A stretch of DNA of 7,139 nt from Verrucomicrobiota bacterium (GTDB lineage Bacteria; Verrucomicrobiota; Verrucomicrobiia; Methylacidiphilales; Verrucolacustridaceae), in NCBI GenBank assembly GCA_010031845.1, contig RGYX01000042.1, positions 1 through 7,139 of the forward strand, in the 5' to 3' direction. Both the position numbers and the translations under genes were made by a program. Positions 1 through 7,139 of the stretch are shown piece by piece. The number at the start of each line of letters is the position of its first letter. Within the stretch, counting starts at the first letter, position 1. The notes beneath the pieces were generated by a model. The model was given only the letters and a program-made list of their open reading frames with translations. It had not been told where the DNA came from and ran no database searches.

Positions 1-2136
1 GGGGGAAGAGCCATCGCTGAGATGGCAGGGTCCGAGCTTGATGATTTGATCGCACTTTTGGGTCACCGCGTGATCCCGGCTGGTTAAGACCACCGTCCAG
101 GCCTGGGACTTTCCTAGAATAGCGGCGGAGAGCTGATTCAGGGATTCAGGGTCCAGCCCGTCGAAAAGCTCGTCGACAAGCAAAAGACTGGGGCGCTGAA
201 CCAAGGCCCGTGCCAGAAGAAGGCGGGTGCGCTGATTTCCGCTGAGCGGGGCACCCCCGATCTTCAGGCGGAGATTCAGTCCTTCCGGTTGATGCAATAC
301 CTGATCCAGCAAGCCTACCTTGGCCAGGGCGGATCGGATTTCATCCATCCCGATGTCGTTACGCCCGAGGCGAAGGTTTTCCATGATGGAGGCATCCACA
401 ATCTCATCCCGTCGCAGCAGCATGACCTTCTCTCGAAGGGCTTCCAGATACCAGTTGCGCAGGTCGAGACCATCGATCGTGACAAAGCCGGACTTGGGTT
501 GGCGAAGCCCAAAAAGAATATCCAACATGGTGCTGGCCCCGGATCCGTGGGGACCGACGATCGCGGCGCGGGATCCGGGTAGGATGCTGAAGCTGCGGTT
601 GGCAAACAGCGTGCTTCCGTCATAACCGAAGGTAAGCCCATCGGCTTGGATGTGGGCTCCGGCCCTGCGCTCGACCGACCTTTCTCCGTCCTCTCTCTCA
701 ATTTCGAGATCGAAGATATGGCCGAGCTTATCCATCGCCGCCATGGCGTCATACCAGGCCTCCAGTTTCTTTCCCATCTTGGCCAGAGCACCGACGATGG
801 AGCCCATGATGAGTTCACTAGCGACCAGTTGTCCCAAGGTGATTTGTTGGCTGATGACCAGATATCCGCCGACGGCGAGCAGGGAGGCGGCGGCGAATAC
901 CTGCAGGGTCAACAGCCCGGTAATTTGGCGCATGAGGATATGAAAATGCCGCGCGCGTGCATGGACATAGTCGGTCGCAAGTTGATTGGCGCGCTCATAG
1001 GCCAGCCCATAACCCCCCGGACCCTTGAAAAGAAACGGGAAATGGGCAATTTCCTCAAACCAATTTACCAAGTCATATTTCATCCTCGATTCCTTGATGC
1101 TGCTTTCCACGGCTCCATGTCCAAACAACCAGATCGCCAGCCCGATCAGGATCAAAAGGACCGCCACAAACAGGAGCAGGATGGGATGGTAAAGAGATAA
1201 GAGGATCATCCCGATGACGGTGCTGAAGATCAGGTTGATGCCATCCAGAAGCAACAAGGAGGTACTTTTTTGGATGGTGACGATGTCGAGAAACCGATTG
1301 ACCAACTCCGGGGCGTGGACCCCCTCCAGGGCCTCGGCTTTTACTCGGGGCAGTCGATAGGCCAAATCAGAGGCCGTACGGACAAAAACGCGTCTTTGAA
1401 TAATGTCGGACGTGTAATACTGAAAGGCTGTGACCATGGCCTGAAGTGCCATGCAGGCAAAAAGGGCGAGCGAGAGAACAATCAATGCCTGGATATAAGG
1501 TTGAGACTGGCCGCCAAAGGCCAGATTACTCACCACGGCATCCACGGCCAGGGGGGCCGCCAAATAAAGAATTCCGGCGAAAAGAGAAAAGATGAGCAAG
1601 GTGCGGATGTCATGTTTCTCTGCCTGGAGTAAGGCAAGAAACCGTTTGGCGGGATTCATCCGGGGGTTGTCATGCGCATGGCAGCTCATTGCATGGGCAG
1701 GCCGCTCAGGCTGCACCACCGCGGCCTCGACCATGCTTTCGGGACTGTTGAGGCCGAGACTGCGAGCAAACTCCTTACGCGAAACCGTTAGGCGATGCGT
1801 GGGGTGGTCACCCTCAGCTACCCGAAGACGAAAAAGTCCCGCATGGGTAATCACCACCCAGCGAGACTCTTGGGCGTGCCAAATCACCACCGGGGTGTCG
1901 TGGTGCGCCTGCCAAATTGCCTCCACCAGCGGCATCCGCATGGGGGAAACGTGCATCGAGACCTCAGCTGCCGAGCTGACAAGCTGGTCAAGAGGATCGT
2001 TGCCGGTTTGAGCTGCATTTTGCACCGCTACGCAAGCACGATCATATTGGAATTCACTTCCGGTAATGGCGGCTAGCTGGGCCAAAAGTTGCGGAGTGAC
2101 GTGGCCTGAGGAAGTTGGAGTGGGTGAATCAGGCAT
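1..2136 (-). CDS. ABC exporter half-transporter (membrane domain fused to a degenerate ATPase domain), 3' end cut by window
   Basis: An uninterrupted minus-strand frame runs from an ATG at 2136 to base 1, giving 712 codons with no stop. Residues 1 to about 150 are a soluble domain. About six hydrophobic helices follow (near 178-200, 215-237, 292-315, 317-338, 403-424 and 430-455), then an ATPase domain from about 494. This is the layout of type I secretion or peptide exporters of the HlyB/MsbA kind in the inner membrane. The ATPase keeps the Walker B and catalytic pair (LLLVDE, D655/E656) and a D-loop (GLDP). Walker A reads GPHGSGAST, with Ala534 where Lys is expected. The Q-loop Gln is Arg575, the signature is LSGNQ (631-635), and the H-loop His is missing (LTSRD, Ser686/Arg687). 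The residues suggest a poorly hydrolysing or non-hydrolysing half that may pair with an active ABC subunit, which is inference. An in-frame stop (TAA) lies just upstream of the ATG and no clear Shine-Dalgarno is present. The substrate is unknown. Confidence 0.88.
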   Translation of the reverse strand, partial: MPDSPTPTSSGHVTPQLLAQLAAITGSEFQYDRACVAVQNAAQTGNDPLDQLVSSAAEVSMHVSPMRMPLVEAIWQAHHDTPVVIWHAQESRWVVITHAGLFRLRVAEGDHPTHRLTVSRKEFARSLGLNSPESMVEAAVVQPERPAHAMSCHAHDNPRMNPAKRFLALLQAEKHDIRTLLIFSLFAGILYLAAPLAVDAVVSNLAFGGQSQPYIQALIVLSLALFACMALQAMVTAFQYYTSDIIQRRVFVRTASDLAYRLPRVKAEALEGVHAPELVNRFLDIVTIQKSTSLLLLDGINLIFSTVIGMILLSLYHPILLLFVAVLLILIGLAIWLFGHGAVESSIKESRMKYDLVNWFEEIAHFPFLFKGPGGYGLAYERANQLATDYVHARARHFHILMRQITGLLTLQVFAAASLLAVGGYLVISQQITLGQLVASELIMGSIVGALAKMGKKLEAWYDAMAAMDKLGHIFDLEIEREDGERSVERRAGAHIQADGLTFGYDGSTLFANRSFSILPGSRAAIVGPHGSGASTMLDILFGLRQPKSGFVTIDGLDLRNWYLEALREKVMLLRRDEIVDASIMENLRLGRNDIGMDEIRSALAKVGLLDQVLHQPEGLNLRLKIGGAPLSGNQRTRLLLARALVQRPSLLLVDELFDGLDPESLNQLSAAILGKSQAWTVVLTSRDHAVTQKCDQIIKLGPCHLSDGSSP

Positions 2137-2348
2137 CGAGCTTATTTAGCGTAATTTGAGGGAAAGTCATGTACTACTGGAATTATCTTCCGGCATACGC
2201 AAGGGTCTGTATCTGCCTGACCCTGAGGCGTTACCACCCGAAGGCAGGGAGCCAGGATCCCGTTTTATTTGGGTCCAAAGAAGATAGGTTGAGATCTAAA
2301 AAACGGCCCGAGTCGTGGTTTGTGAGCCTTGGAGGAAGGGGGGCTGTT
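2137..2348. other. Intergenic region between fumC and the ABC exporter
   Basis: This 212-base stretch separates the end of fumC from the start of the exporter; both genes are on the minus strand. It holds a possible fumC terminator near its fumC end. It also has 6-base inverted arms, CTGCCT at 2213-2218 and AGGCAG at 2242-2247, too short and far apart to call a structure. I could not find a convincing -35/-10 pair for the exporter. The length and the possible terminator suggest the exporter is transcribed separately from fumC. Confidence 0.6.
2298..2316 (-). terminator. Possible rho-independent terminator of fumC
   Basis: Read on the minus strand, about 33 bases after the fumC stop, ACGAC-TCGG-GCCGT can fold into a five-pair stem with one A-C mismatch and a four-base loop. 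It is followed directly by a run of six T. The position and T-run fit an intrinsic terminator. The short, imperfect stem makes it a weak example. Confidence 0.35.
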
Positions 2349-3740
2349 TTATGACTTGGGGCCAAGCATTTCTTCCGGGCGGACCCACTTTTCGAACTCC
2401 TCCGACTTGAGGTAACCAAGGGAAAGGCAGGCCTCCTTCAGGGTGGTGCCTTCCTTGTGGGCTTTTTTGGCTACTTCGGCAGCTTTGTCGTAACCAATTT
2501 TCGGGGAAAGTGCCGTCACCAACATAAGGGATTGATTGGTATACTCCTTTAATTTCACCGCATCGGCCTGAATCCCCTCCACGCAGAATTCCCGGAAACA
2601 GCGGCAGGCATCGGATAGCAATTGCACGGAGTGGAGAAAATTATGAATAATCACCGGCTTGAAAACGTTAAGTTCGAAGTTCCCCTGGGATCCTGCAAAA
2701 CCGATGGCGGCGTCGTTTCCATGGACTTGGGTGCAAACCATGGTCATCGCCTCCGATTGGGTGGGGTTGACCTTGCCTGGCATAATAGAGGAACCGGGCT
2801 CGTTCTCCGGGAGGTGAAGTTCGGCCAAGCCCGCCCGGGGTCCGGATCCCAACCACCGGATATCGTTGGCGATTTTCATCAAGGCCACGGAAAGCGTGCG
2901 AAGGGCTCCGCTGGCGGCGACCAACGGATCGTGGGTCGCAAGGGCGTAAAACTTGTTTTTCGCCGAGACAAACGGGTATCCGGTCATTTTCGCCAAATGG
3001 GCCGCGGCCTTGACGGGAAAATCCTTATGGGTGTTGAGTCCAGTTCCGACGGCCGTTCCGCCCAACGCCAACTCGTGAAGTTCCGGAAGGCAGGCCTTGA
3101 TGCGGGCCAGCCCGGCATCGATCTGGGCGACATAGCCGGAAAACTCTTGGCCCAAGGTCATCGGGACCGCATCCATGAGATGGGTACGGCCGATCTTGAT
3201 GAGATCCCTGAATTCGGAGGATTTTTTGGCGAGGCCGTCACGGAGCTTTTGCAAGGAGGGCAGGAGTTCCGTCTCAATCTGGGCCACGGCCGCCAGATGC
3301 ATGGCGGTGGGAAACGTGTCGTTTGAGGATTGGGACATGTTGACGTCGTCATTCGGGTGGACGGGTTTTTTGCTCCCCAGCGTTCCGCCAGCCAGTTCGA
3401 TCGCCCGGTTGGAGATCACCTCGTTGACGTTCATATTCGTCTGCGTGCCGCTTCCGGTTTGCCAAACGCGCAACGGGAAATGCTCATCCAATTTTCCGTC
3501 TGCGACCTCGGTGGCCGCCCGGACGATGAGATCGGCCTTCTCCTTGGCCAGAAGACCGAGCTCCTGGTTGGCCAATGCACAGGCTTTTTTGAGGTGGCCA
3601 AACGCGTGAATCAGCGGGCCCGGCATTTTGTCGTGGGCGATGTGGAAGTGGTGAAGAGAACGCTCCGTCTGGGCCCCATAGTAACGATCGGACGGAACAT
3701 CCACCGACCCCATTGAATCACTTTCCTTGCGGGTGAGCAA
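2349..3740 (-). CDS. fumC: Class II fumarate hydratase (fumarase C)
   Basis: Fumarase C interconverts fumarate and L-malate in the TCA cycle and works in the cytosol as an iron-independent homotetramer. The 463-residue product is full length (E. coli FumC has 467) and aligns closely throughout. Visible motifs are SGTQTNMN (97-104), [14 protein letters not shown] (128-141), GRTHLMDA (184-191, with the catalytic His at 187) and the superfamily signature [11 protein letters not shown] (316-326, with the catalytic-loop Ser317 and Lys323). The C-terminal [17 protein letters not shown] region is also present. These separate it from aspartase and argininosuccinate lyase, which share the fold; aspartase is the only close alternative. 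The stop is TAA at 2349-2351. The start is uncertain: the frame has no upstream ATG before a stop at 3768-3770. TTG at 3738-3740 keeps the conserved K-E-x-D-S-M-G start. ATG at 3711-3713 has a better ribosome site but would drop nine residues. The gene is divergent from smc. Confidence 0.96.
   Translation of the reverse strand: MLTRKESDSMGSVDVPSDRYYGAQTERSLHHFHIAHDKMPGPLIHAFGHLKKACALANQELGLLAKEKADLIVRAATEVADGKLDEHFPLRVWQTGSGTQTNMNVNEVISNRAIELAGGTLGSKKPVHPNDDVNMSQSSNDTFPTAMHLAAVAQIETELLPSLQKLRDGLAKKSSEFRDLIKIGRTHLMDAVPMTLGQEFSGYVAQIDAGLARIKACLPELHELALGGTAVGTGLNTHKDFPVKAAAHLAKMTGYPFVSAKNKFYALATHDPLVAASGALRTLSVALMKIANDIRWLGSGPRAGLAELHLPENEPGSSIMPGKVNPTQSEAMTMVCTQVHGNDAAIGFAGSQGNFELNVFKPVIIHNFLHSVQLLSDACRCFREFCVEGIQADAVKLKEYTNQSLMLVTALSPKIGYDKAAEVAKKAHKEGTTLKEACLSLGYLKSEEFEKWVRPEEMLGPKS
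3721..3728 (-). promoter_or_regulatory. Possible ribosome binding site for the internal fumC ATG
   Basis: On the minus strand AAGGAAAG lies 7 bases before the ATG at 3713-3711, a plausible Shine-Dalgarno distance. It competes with the TTG at 3740, which has no clear ribosome site. Choosing the ATG would remove the N-terminal residues that match other fumarases, so the site may be only part of the coding sequence. Confidence 0.3.
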
Positions 3741-3758
3741 GAAAGGATATTTACCATG

Positions 3759-3787
3759 AATAGAGGATTAAGAATGTATTCACACAA
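3759..3787 (-). promoter_or_regulatory. Weak candidate promoter for fumC in the divergent fumC-smc region
   Basis: In the 98-base gap between the two divergent genes, the minus strand carries TTGTGT (3787-3782) and TCTATT (3764-3759) separated by 17 bases. The matches to the sigma-70 boxes are only 3 of 6 and 4 of 6. If used, the transcript would begin about a dozen bases before the TTG start. I see no convincing promoter for smc in the same gap, although one must lie there or inside fumC unless smc is transcribed otherwise. Confidence 0.2.
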
Positions 3788-3838
3788 CATCTTGGATTTT
3801 CTTGCGTGAAAAGTCATGGGGCGTAGGCATGAGAGGCA

Positions 3839-6481
3839 ATGAAGTTAAAGCGGTTGGAAATAGAGGGGTTTAAGTCCTTTTGCGATCGGACCGTTCTGGA
3901 GTTTCACCAGGGAATCACTGCCATCGTGGGCCCGAACGGCACCGGGAAGAGCAATATTTTGGACTCCATTCGGTGGGTTTTGGGAGAGCAGTCCGCCAAG
4001 GCGTTGCGGGGACAGGAGATGGCGGACGTTATCTTTCACGGTGCGGCCGGCCGAAGAGCCAGTGGGATGGCGGAGGTTTCCCTGACGTTTACCGATTGTG
4101 AAACAGTGTTGGGTACGGATTACCATGAGGTTCAGATTACCCGACGCGTGTTTCGTGACGGGTTGAGTGAATACGCCCTCAACGGAGCAAACTGCCGGCT
4201 CAAGGACATCCAGCGGCTCTTTTTGGACACGGGAATCGGCCGCGCCGCCTACTCCATTATGGAGCAGGGAAAGATTGACCAGATTCTTTCTTCCCGCCCG
4301 GAAGACCGGCGGGCGATCTTTGAGGAAGCCGCCGGGGTGATGCGTTTCAAAGTCCAGAAGCGTGAGGCCGAGCGAAAGCTGGAGGGAACCGAGGCCAACC
4401 TTTTGCGGCTGGCGGATATTTTGCGTGAGGTAAGACGTCAAATGGGATCCCTCCAACGTCAGGCAGGGAAAGCCCGGCGACATCGGGAGATTTTTGACAA
4501 GCTGAAGCGTTTGGATCTCGCCCTTTCCGCCCGGGAACGGGACCAGCTCTTGCTTAAGATTGATGAGTTGTCGAACACCGAAGCCAAAACCAAGGGGGAT
4601 CTGGAGCGGGCCCATGCCGCCGAGGCCACCTGCGAGCAAGGAGTTCGATCTCAGAGGACCAAGTTGGAGGAGGCTGACCGGTTTTGGCGGGAAGCGGAGC
4701 GGGAAGTGGTGGCCGCCCGGGCCGAAGAAGTGCGATGCGGGGAGAGGGCCAGCATGCAGACCCAGCGGGCTGAAGAGTTGGGGGCGACCATTGAAAGGGC
4801 GCGGGGGGAAATCGCCTTGGCCGAGCGGCAGGCTTCCACCCAGGAGGATCTCATCCGCTCCTTGACCGCGGAGATGGAAAAAGTTTCGGCGGATTTTCAG
4901 CAGGCAGAGCAGATCTGCCTGGAGGCGCAGGAGCAGGTGGGGGTTGCCCGTCGGGCCAGGGAAGAGGCGGTTTCCCGCATGGAATCCATCCGGGCCCGGC
5001 GGGAATCCGCGCGGAGGGAGGCAGAGGGAGCGAGGGCCCGGGCCCATGCCGAGGAGGTTACCGTCCGGCAGCGCAGCGAGGTGCTGGAACGGGTCCGCCA
5101 GGAACTTTCAGAAAAGGAGGCCGAAGAGTCCCGGGAGAAAATGGGATTGGAAGAGCTGGCGAGACGCCATCAGGAGACCGAAGCGTTGGTGCCGCAAGCG
5201 CGGGAGAGGGTGCAAAGGGCGGAAGAGGATCTCCGACGGGCGGAGGCGAATTTGGTGGCGGCGGAGAAGCGGCTTTCCGAGGCCGAGGCCGAGAGAACCC
5301 TGGCTCGATCCCGGGAGGAGGCGATCCGAGAGCGCTCGACCGGCGAGGCGGAAGTATGTTTGAAGGTCTGGACGGAAAAGGGGCAAAGCGGTGCGGAGGC
5401 GATCTGGCCTTCGTTAAAAATCCGGCCCGGTTACGAGGCGGCACTTGCTCTGGCTCTGGGGCCTGTTTTGGACGGAGTGTTGGTCGATGATCTCGACCGG
5501 ATGGCGGAAGCTTTGGAGGCGGGGGAAGCGGGTCCTTCAGGGGTTCTGATTTCGCGGCAGTCATCCTCCTCCGCCCTTCCCGATTGGTCTGAAGGAGCCT
5601 GGAATTTTGTCGAAGGTGCACCGGGTTGGGAACTGATCCTGCCCCGACTTCTGGCCGGAATCTGCATCGTGGACACTTGGGAGGAGGCCGGAAATCTCCA
5701 TCGACTCCGCCCGGAAGCGACGGTGATCTGTCGCGATGGACGCATGATCAGTCCCCGTGGCTGGCAACGGCGCGGTCGAACCCGCCCCTCCCGTCCGGGC
5801 CGGCAGGAACTTGAAACCGCGCACGCCGTTTTGGAACGGGCTGGGGGGGGCGTGCAAGAGGCGATTGGTATTGTGGGTCAGGCCAAGGAAAAGATTCAGG
5901 AAGGCCGCGCCGAATTGGAGCGGGCCCGATCGAACGAAAAATCCGCTTCCCAGGCGCGGGATGAGGCGCGACGGGAGCACGACCAACGCGATGCCTTGGT
6001 GCGTGGTCTATCCTCGGAGACGGGGAGAAGGCGCGCAGAGATCGCCCGGCTTGAGCAGGAGATCGTGGTTCATCAGAGAACCGCGGCGGAGAAAAGTTCG
6101 GAGGCGGAGAAGCATCTTTCCGTGGAACAAGGGCTGGAGGGTGAAGCCACGCAAGCCGAGGAGAGGCGGCGGCAGGCGGAAGCGGAAGAGGCCAGGTTAA
6201 ACGATCTTCTGACGGAGCGTCGGGTGGAGCGCTCGGCCCAACAGCAGAGAAGGGATTTGTGTGCCTCGCAGTTACAGCCGGCCGAAATTCGTCGAAAAGA
6301 GTTGGCCGACCTCGTGGCCAAACGTAGGGAGGAAATCACCGCGAATCACCGCGGACAGCGTTCGAATGGAGAATGCGCGGACGGAGGCCCAGACTTCCAC
6401 AGAAGCCCAACAGGCCGCCGGTCAAAAAGCGAGGGACATCGAAGCTTCGACTTCAGGGCTGAAAGAGGCCCGGGATCATGA
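3839..6481 (+). CDS. smc: Chromosome segregation protein SMC, N-terminal part up to a frameshift
   Basis: SMC dimers are ring-shaped ATPases that, with ScpA and ScpB, compact and segregate the chromosome. The product starts MKLKRLEIEGFKSF, the usual SMC opening. An in-frame TGA at 3830-3832 makes this ATG the first possible start; GAGAGG sits only two bases before it, an unusually close ribosome site. The N-terminal head has Walker A GPNGTGKS (31-38) and the Q-loop segment SIMEQGKID (around 139-147). A long Glu/Arg/Ala-rich coiled coil runs from about 170 to 510. The hinge lies at about 520-650 (GYEAALALALGPVLDGVLVDD near its start), and the returning coiled coil follows. SMC-like sequence stops at about residue 835 (EEITA). 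The last 45 or so residues, rich in Arg, Gly, Ser and Pro and ending at TGA 6479-6481, are out-of-frame read-through of the C-terminal arm. As written, this product lacks the C-terminal head and could not form an ATPase site. Confidence 0.93.
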   Translation: MKLKRLEIEGFKSFCDRTVLEFHQGITAIVGPNGTGKSNILDSIRWVLGEQSAKALRGQEMADVIFHGAAGRRASGMAEVSLTFTDCETVLGTDYHEVQITRRVFRDGLSEYALNGANCRLKDIQRLFLDTGIGRAAYSIMEQGKIDQILSSRPEDRRAIFEEAAGVMRFKVQKREAERKLEGTEANLLRLADILREVRRQMGSLQRQAGKARRHREIFDKLKRLDLALSARERDQLLLKIDELSNTEAKTKGDLERAHAAEATCEQGVRSQRTKLEEADRFWREAEREVVAARAEEVRCGERASMQTQRAEELGATIERARGEIALAERQASTQEDLIRSLTAEMEKVSADFQQAEQICLEAQEQVGVARRAREEAVSRMESIRARRESARREAEGARARAHAEEVTVRQRSEVLERVRQELSEKEAEESREKMGLEELARRHQETEALVPQARERVQRAEEDLRRAEANLVAAEKRLSEAEAERTLARSREEAIRERSTGEAEVCLKVWTEKGQSGAEAIWPSLKIRPGYEAALALALGPVLDGVLVDDLDRMAEALEAGEAGPSGVLISRQSSSSALPDWSEGAWNFVEGAPGWELILPRLLAGICIVDTWEEAGNLHRLRPEATVICRDGRMISPRGWQRRGRTRPSRPGRQELETAHAVLERAGGGVQEAIGIVGQAKEKIQEGRAELERARSNEKSASQARDEARREHDQRDALVRGLSSETGRRRAEIARLEQEIVVHQRTAAEKSSEAEKHLSVEQGLEGEATQAEERRRQAEAEEARLNDLLTERRVERSAQQQRRDLCASQLQPAEIRRKELADLVAKRREEITANHRGQRSNGECADGGPDFHRSPTGRRSKSEGHRSFDFRAERGPGS
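5843..5850 (+). repeat. Run of eight G inside smc
   Basis: Eight consecutive G encode Gly669-Gly671 just after the hinge, at the start of the returning coiled coil. The frame is the same SMC-like frame on both sides, so the run itself has not caused a shift here. Such runs are prone to slippage and sequencing error. Confidence 0.9.
6334..6353 (+). repeat. Exact 10-base tandem duplication that breaks the smc frame
   Basis: AATCACCGCG occurs at 6334-6343 and again at 6344-6353, with no further identity at either edge. Ten extra bases shift the frame by one. With a single copy the codons read E-E-I-T-A-D-S-V-R-M-E-N-A and pass straight into the C-terminal SMC sequence. The sequence alone cannot say whether this is a real mutation, a variable site in the population or an assembly error. 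Confidence 0.93.
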
Positions 6482-7139
6482 GGCAACGATTTTAACTCAG
6501 AAAGAGGAGGAGGTGGTGACTTGGCGGCAGGAGGCGGAAAAGTCGAAGGATCTGTTAGCCTCCTTGGCGCTCAAAAAATCCCAACTCGACCATCAAAGGC
6601 AAAACTTGGCCGATCGTCTTCAAAGAGAATACGCCACGGGACTTATGGATGCCAAGGTCGAGGGAGAGGACATGCCGCAGAGTGACGAGGATTGGGCGAA
6701 ACTCCAGGAAGAGGCCAAGGGATTGAGGGAAAAGATGGAAGACATGGGGCCGGTGAATACCGAGGCGATTTCAGAATATGAAGAGCTTGAGGGTCGTCTG
6801 AAGTTTCTGGAGACCGAGGAAAAAGATCTCACGACCGCGAAAGCCCAACTGGAAGAAGCGATTAAGAAGATCAATCAGACGACCCGACTATTGTTCGAGG
6901 AGACCTTTGATAAGGTCCGCGTGAGTTTTGGGACGCTGTTTGCCGAATTGTTTGGCGGTGGGCGGGCAACCGTAAAGATGACCGAAGGAGAGGACTCCCT
7001 GGAGGGGGGGATAGATATCGAGGCGCAGCCTCCAGGCAAGCAACCCAAGAACATCTCCCAGCTTTCGGGGGGAGAGAAAGCCATGACCGCGCTGGCTCTC
7101 CTGCTGGCCATTTATTCCGTCAAGCCGAGTCCTTTTTGC
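6354..7139 (+). CDS. smc: SMC C-terminal arm and start of C-terminal head, shifted frame, 3' end cut by window
   Basis: This is the continuation of smc in the other reading frame (262 codons, open to the window edge). It holds the rest of the returning coiled coil, the conserved segment before the head (MGPVNTEAI-EYEEL; G967 in the protein with one repeat copy removed), the head strand region FGTLFAELFGGGRATV, and the ABC signature LSGGEK (1072-1077), ending in LLLAIYSVKPSPFC. The Walker B Asp-Glu that should follow lies beyond the window. The shifted frame is open from 6201 but its first ATG is at 6366-6368, with no evident ribosome site, so independent translation looks unlikely. Together with the upstream part it gives 1097 codons, in line with SMC proteins of about 1150-1250 residues once the missing end is added. 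Confidence 0.9.

Noticed and set aside
646..1200. 184-codon plus-strand frame opposite the ABC exporter
   Set aside because: It is antisense to the exporter membrane domain; the minus-strand frame has the helices and ATPase motifs, and this one has none.
2129..2170. Short minus-strand frame of 13 codons overlapping the exporter start, as a possible leader peptide
   Set aside because: It has no ribosome site, no regulatory codon run and no paired attenuator structure; the overlap is probably chance.
2169..2354. 61-residue plus-strand frame with GAGGGA five bases before its ATG
   Set aside because: The ribosome-site match is good. However, the peptide has no recognisable features, crosses the possible fumC terminator on the other strand and runs into the end of fumC. 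It is more likely chance; conservation in relatives would be needed to call it.
2622..3326. 234-codon plus-strand frame inside fumC
   Set aside because: It is antisense to fumC, whose product matches fumarase along its whole length. The opposite-strand product is low-complexity Gly/Arg-rich sequence without motifs.
3845..5047. 400-codon open frame on the minus strand inside smc
   Set aside because: It is antisense to a clear SMC coding region with strong family motifs. Long antisense frames are common opposite GC-rich coiled-coil genes, and its Pro/Gly/Leu-rich product resembles no family I know.
6334..6481. Programmed ribosomal frameshift as the explanation for the smc frame change
   Set aside because: There is no slippery heptamer with a downstream structure or stop-codon context at the junction, and the exact 10-base duplication explains the shift completely.

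Overview
This is a GC-rich bacterial chromosome segment, almost fully coding, with three genes. It is probably from a Gram-negative lineage. Several stretches of the SMC N-terminal head (for example YSIMEQGKID and SLQRQAGKARR) look like what I remember of Verrucomicrobiota/PVC SMC proteins. That taxonomic reading is a weak inference from memory; no search was run.

Layout: (1) Bases 1-2136, minus strand: most of an ABC exporter half-molecule (712 codons visible, C-terminal end cut by the window edge). It has an N-terminal cytosolic domain, about six membrane helices and an ATPase domain whose key nucleotide-contacting residues are substituted. (2) Bases 2137-2348: 212-base intergenic stretch with a possible fumC terminator and no supported gene. 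(3) Bases 2349-3740, minus strand: a complete class II fumarase (fumC) with all active-site motifs and an unclear start codon. (4) Bases 3741-3838: 98-base divergent intergenic region. (5) Bases 3839-7139, plus strand: smc, the chromosome-organising ATPase, running off the right edge. Its reading frame is broken at 6334-6353 by an exact 10-base tandem duplication. Removing one copy restores a continuous 1097-codon reading frame into the C-terminal head and its LSGGEK signature.

The genes do not form an obvious pathway. fumC (TCA cycle) and smc (chromosome segregation) are divergently transcribed housekeeping genes. The exporter lies behind fumC on the same strand and may start a separate export operon that continues beyond the left edge. 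I see no CRISPR array, tRNA, rRNA, insertion sequence or phage gene. The points most worth a second look are the smc duplication/frameshift and the degenerate ATPase site of the exporter.
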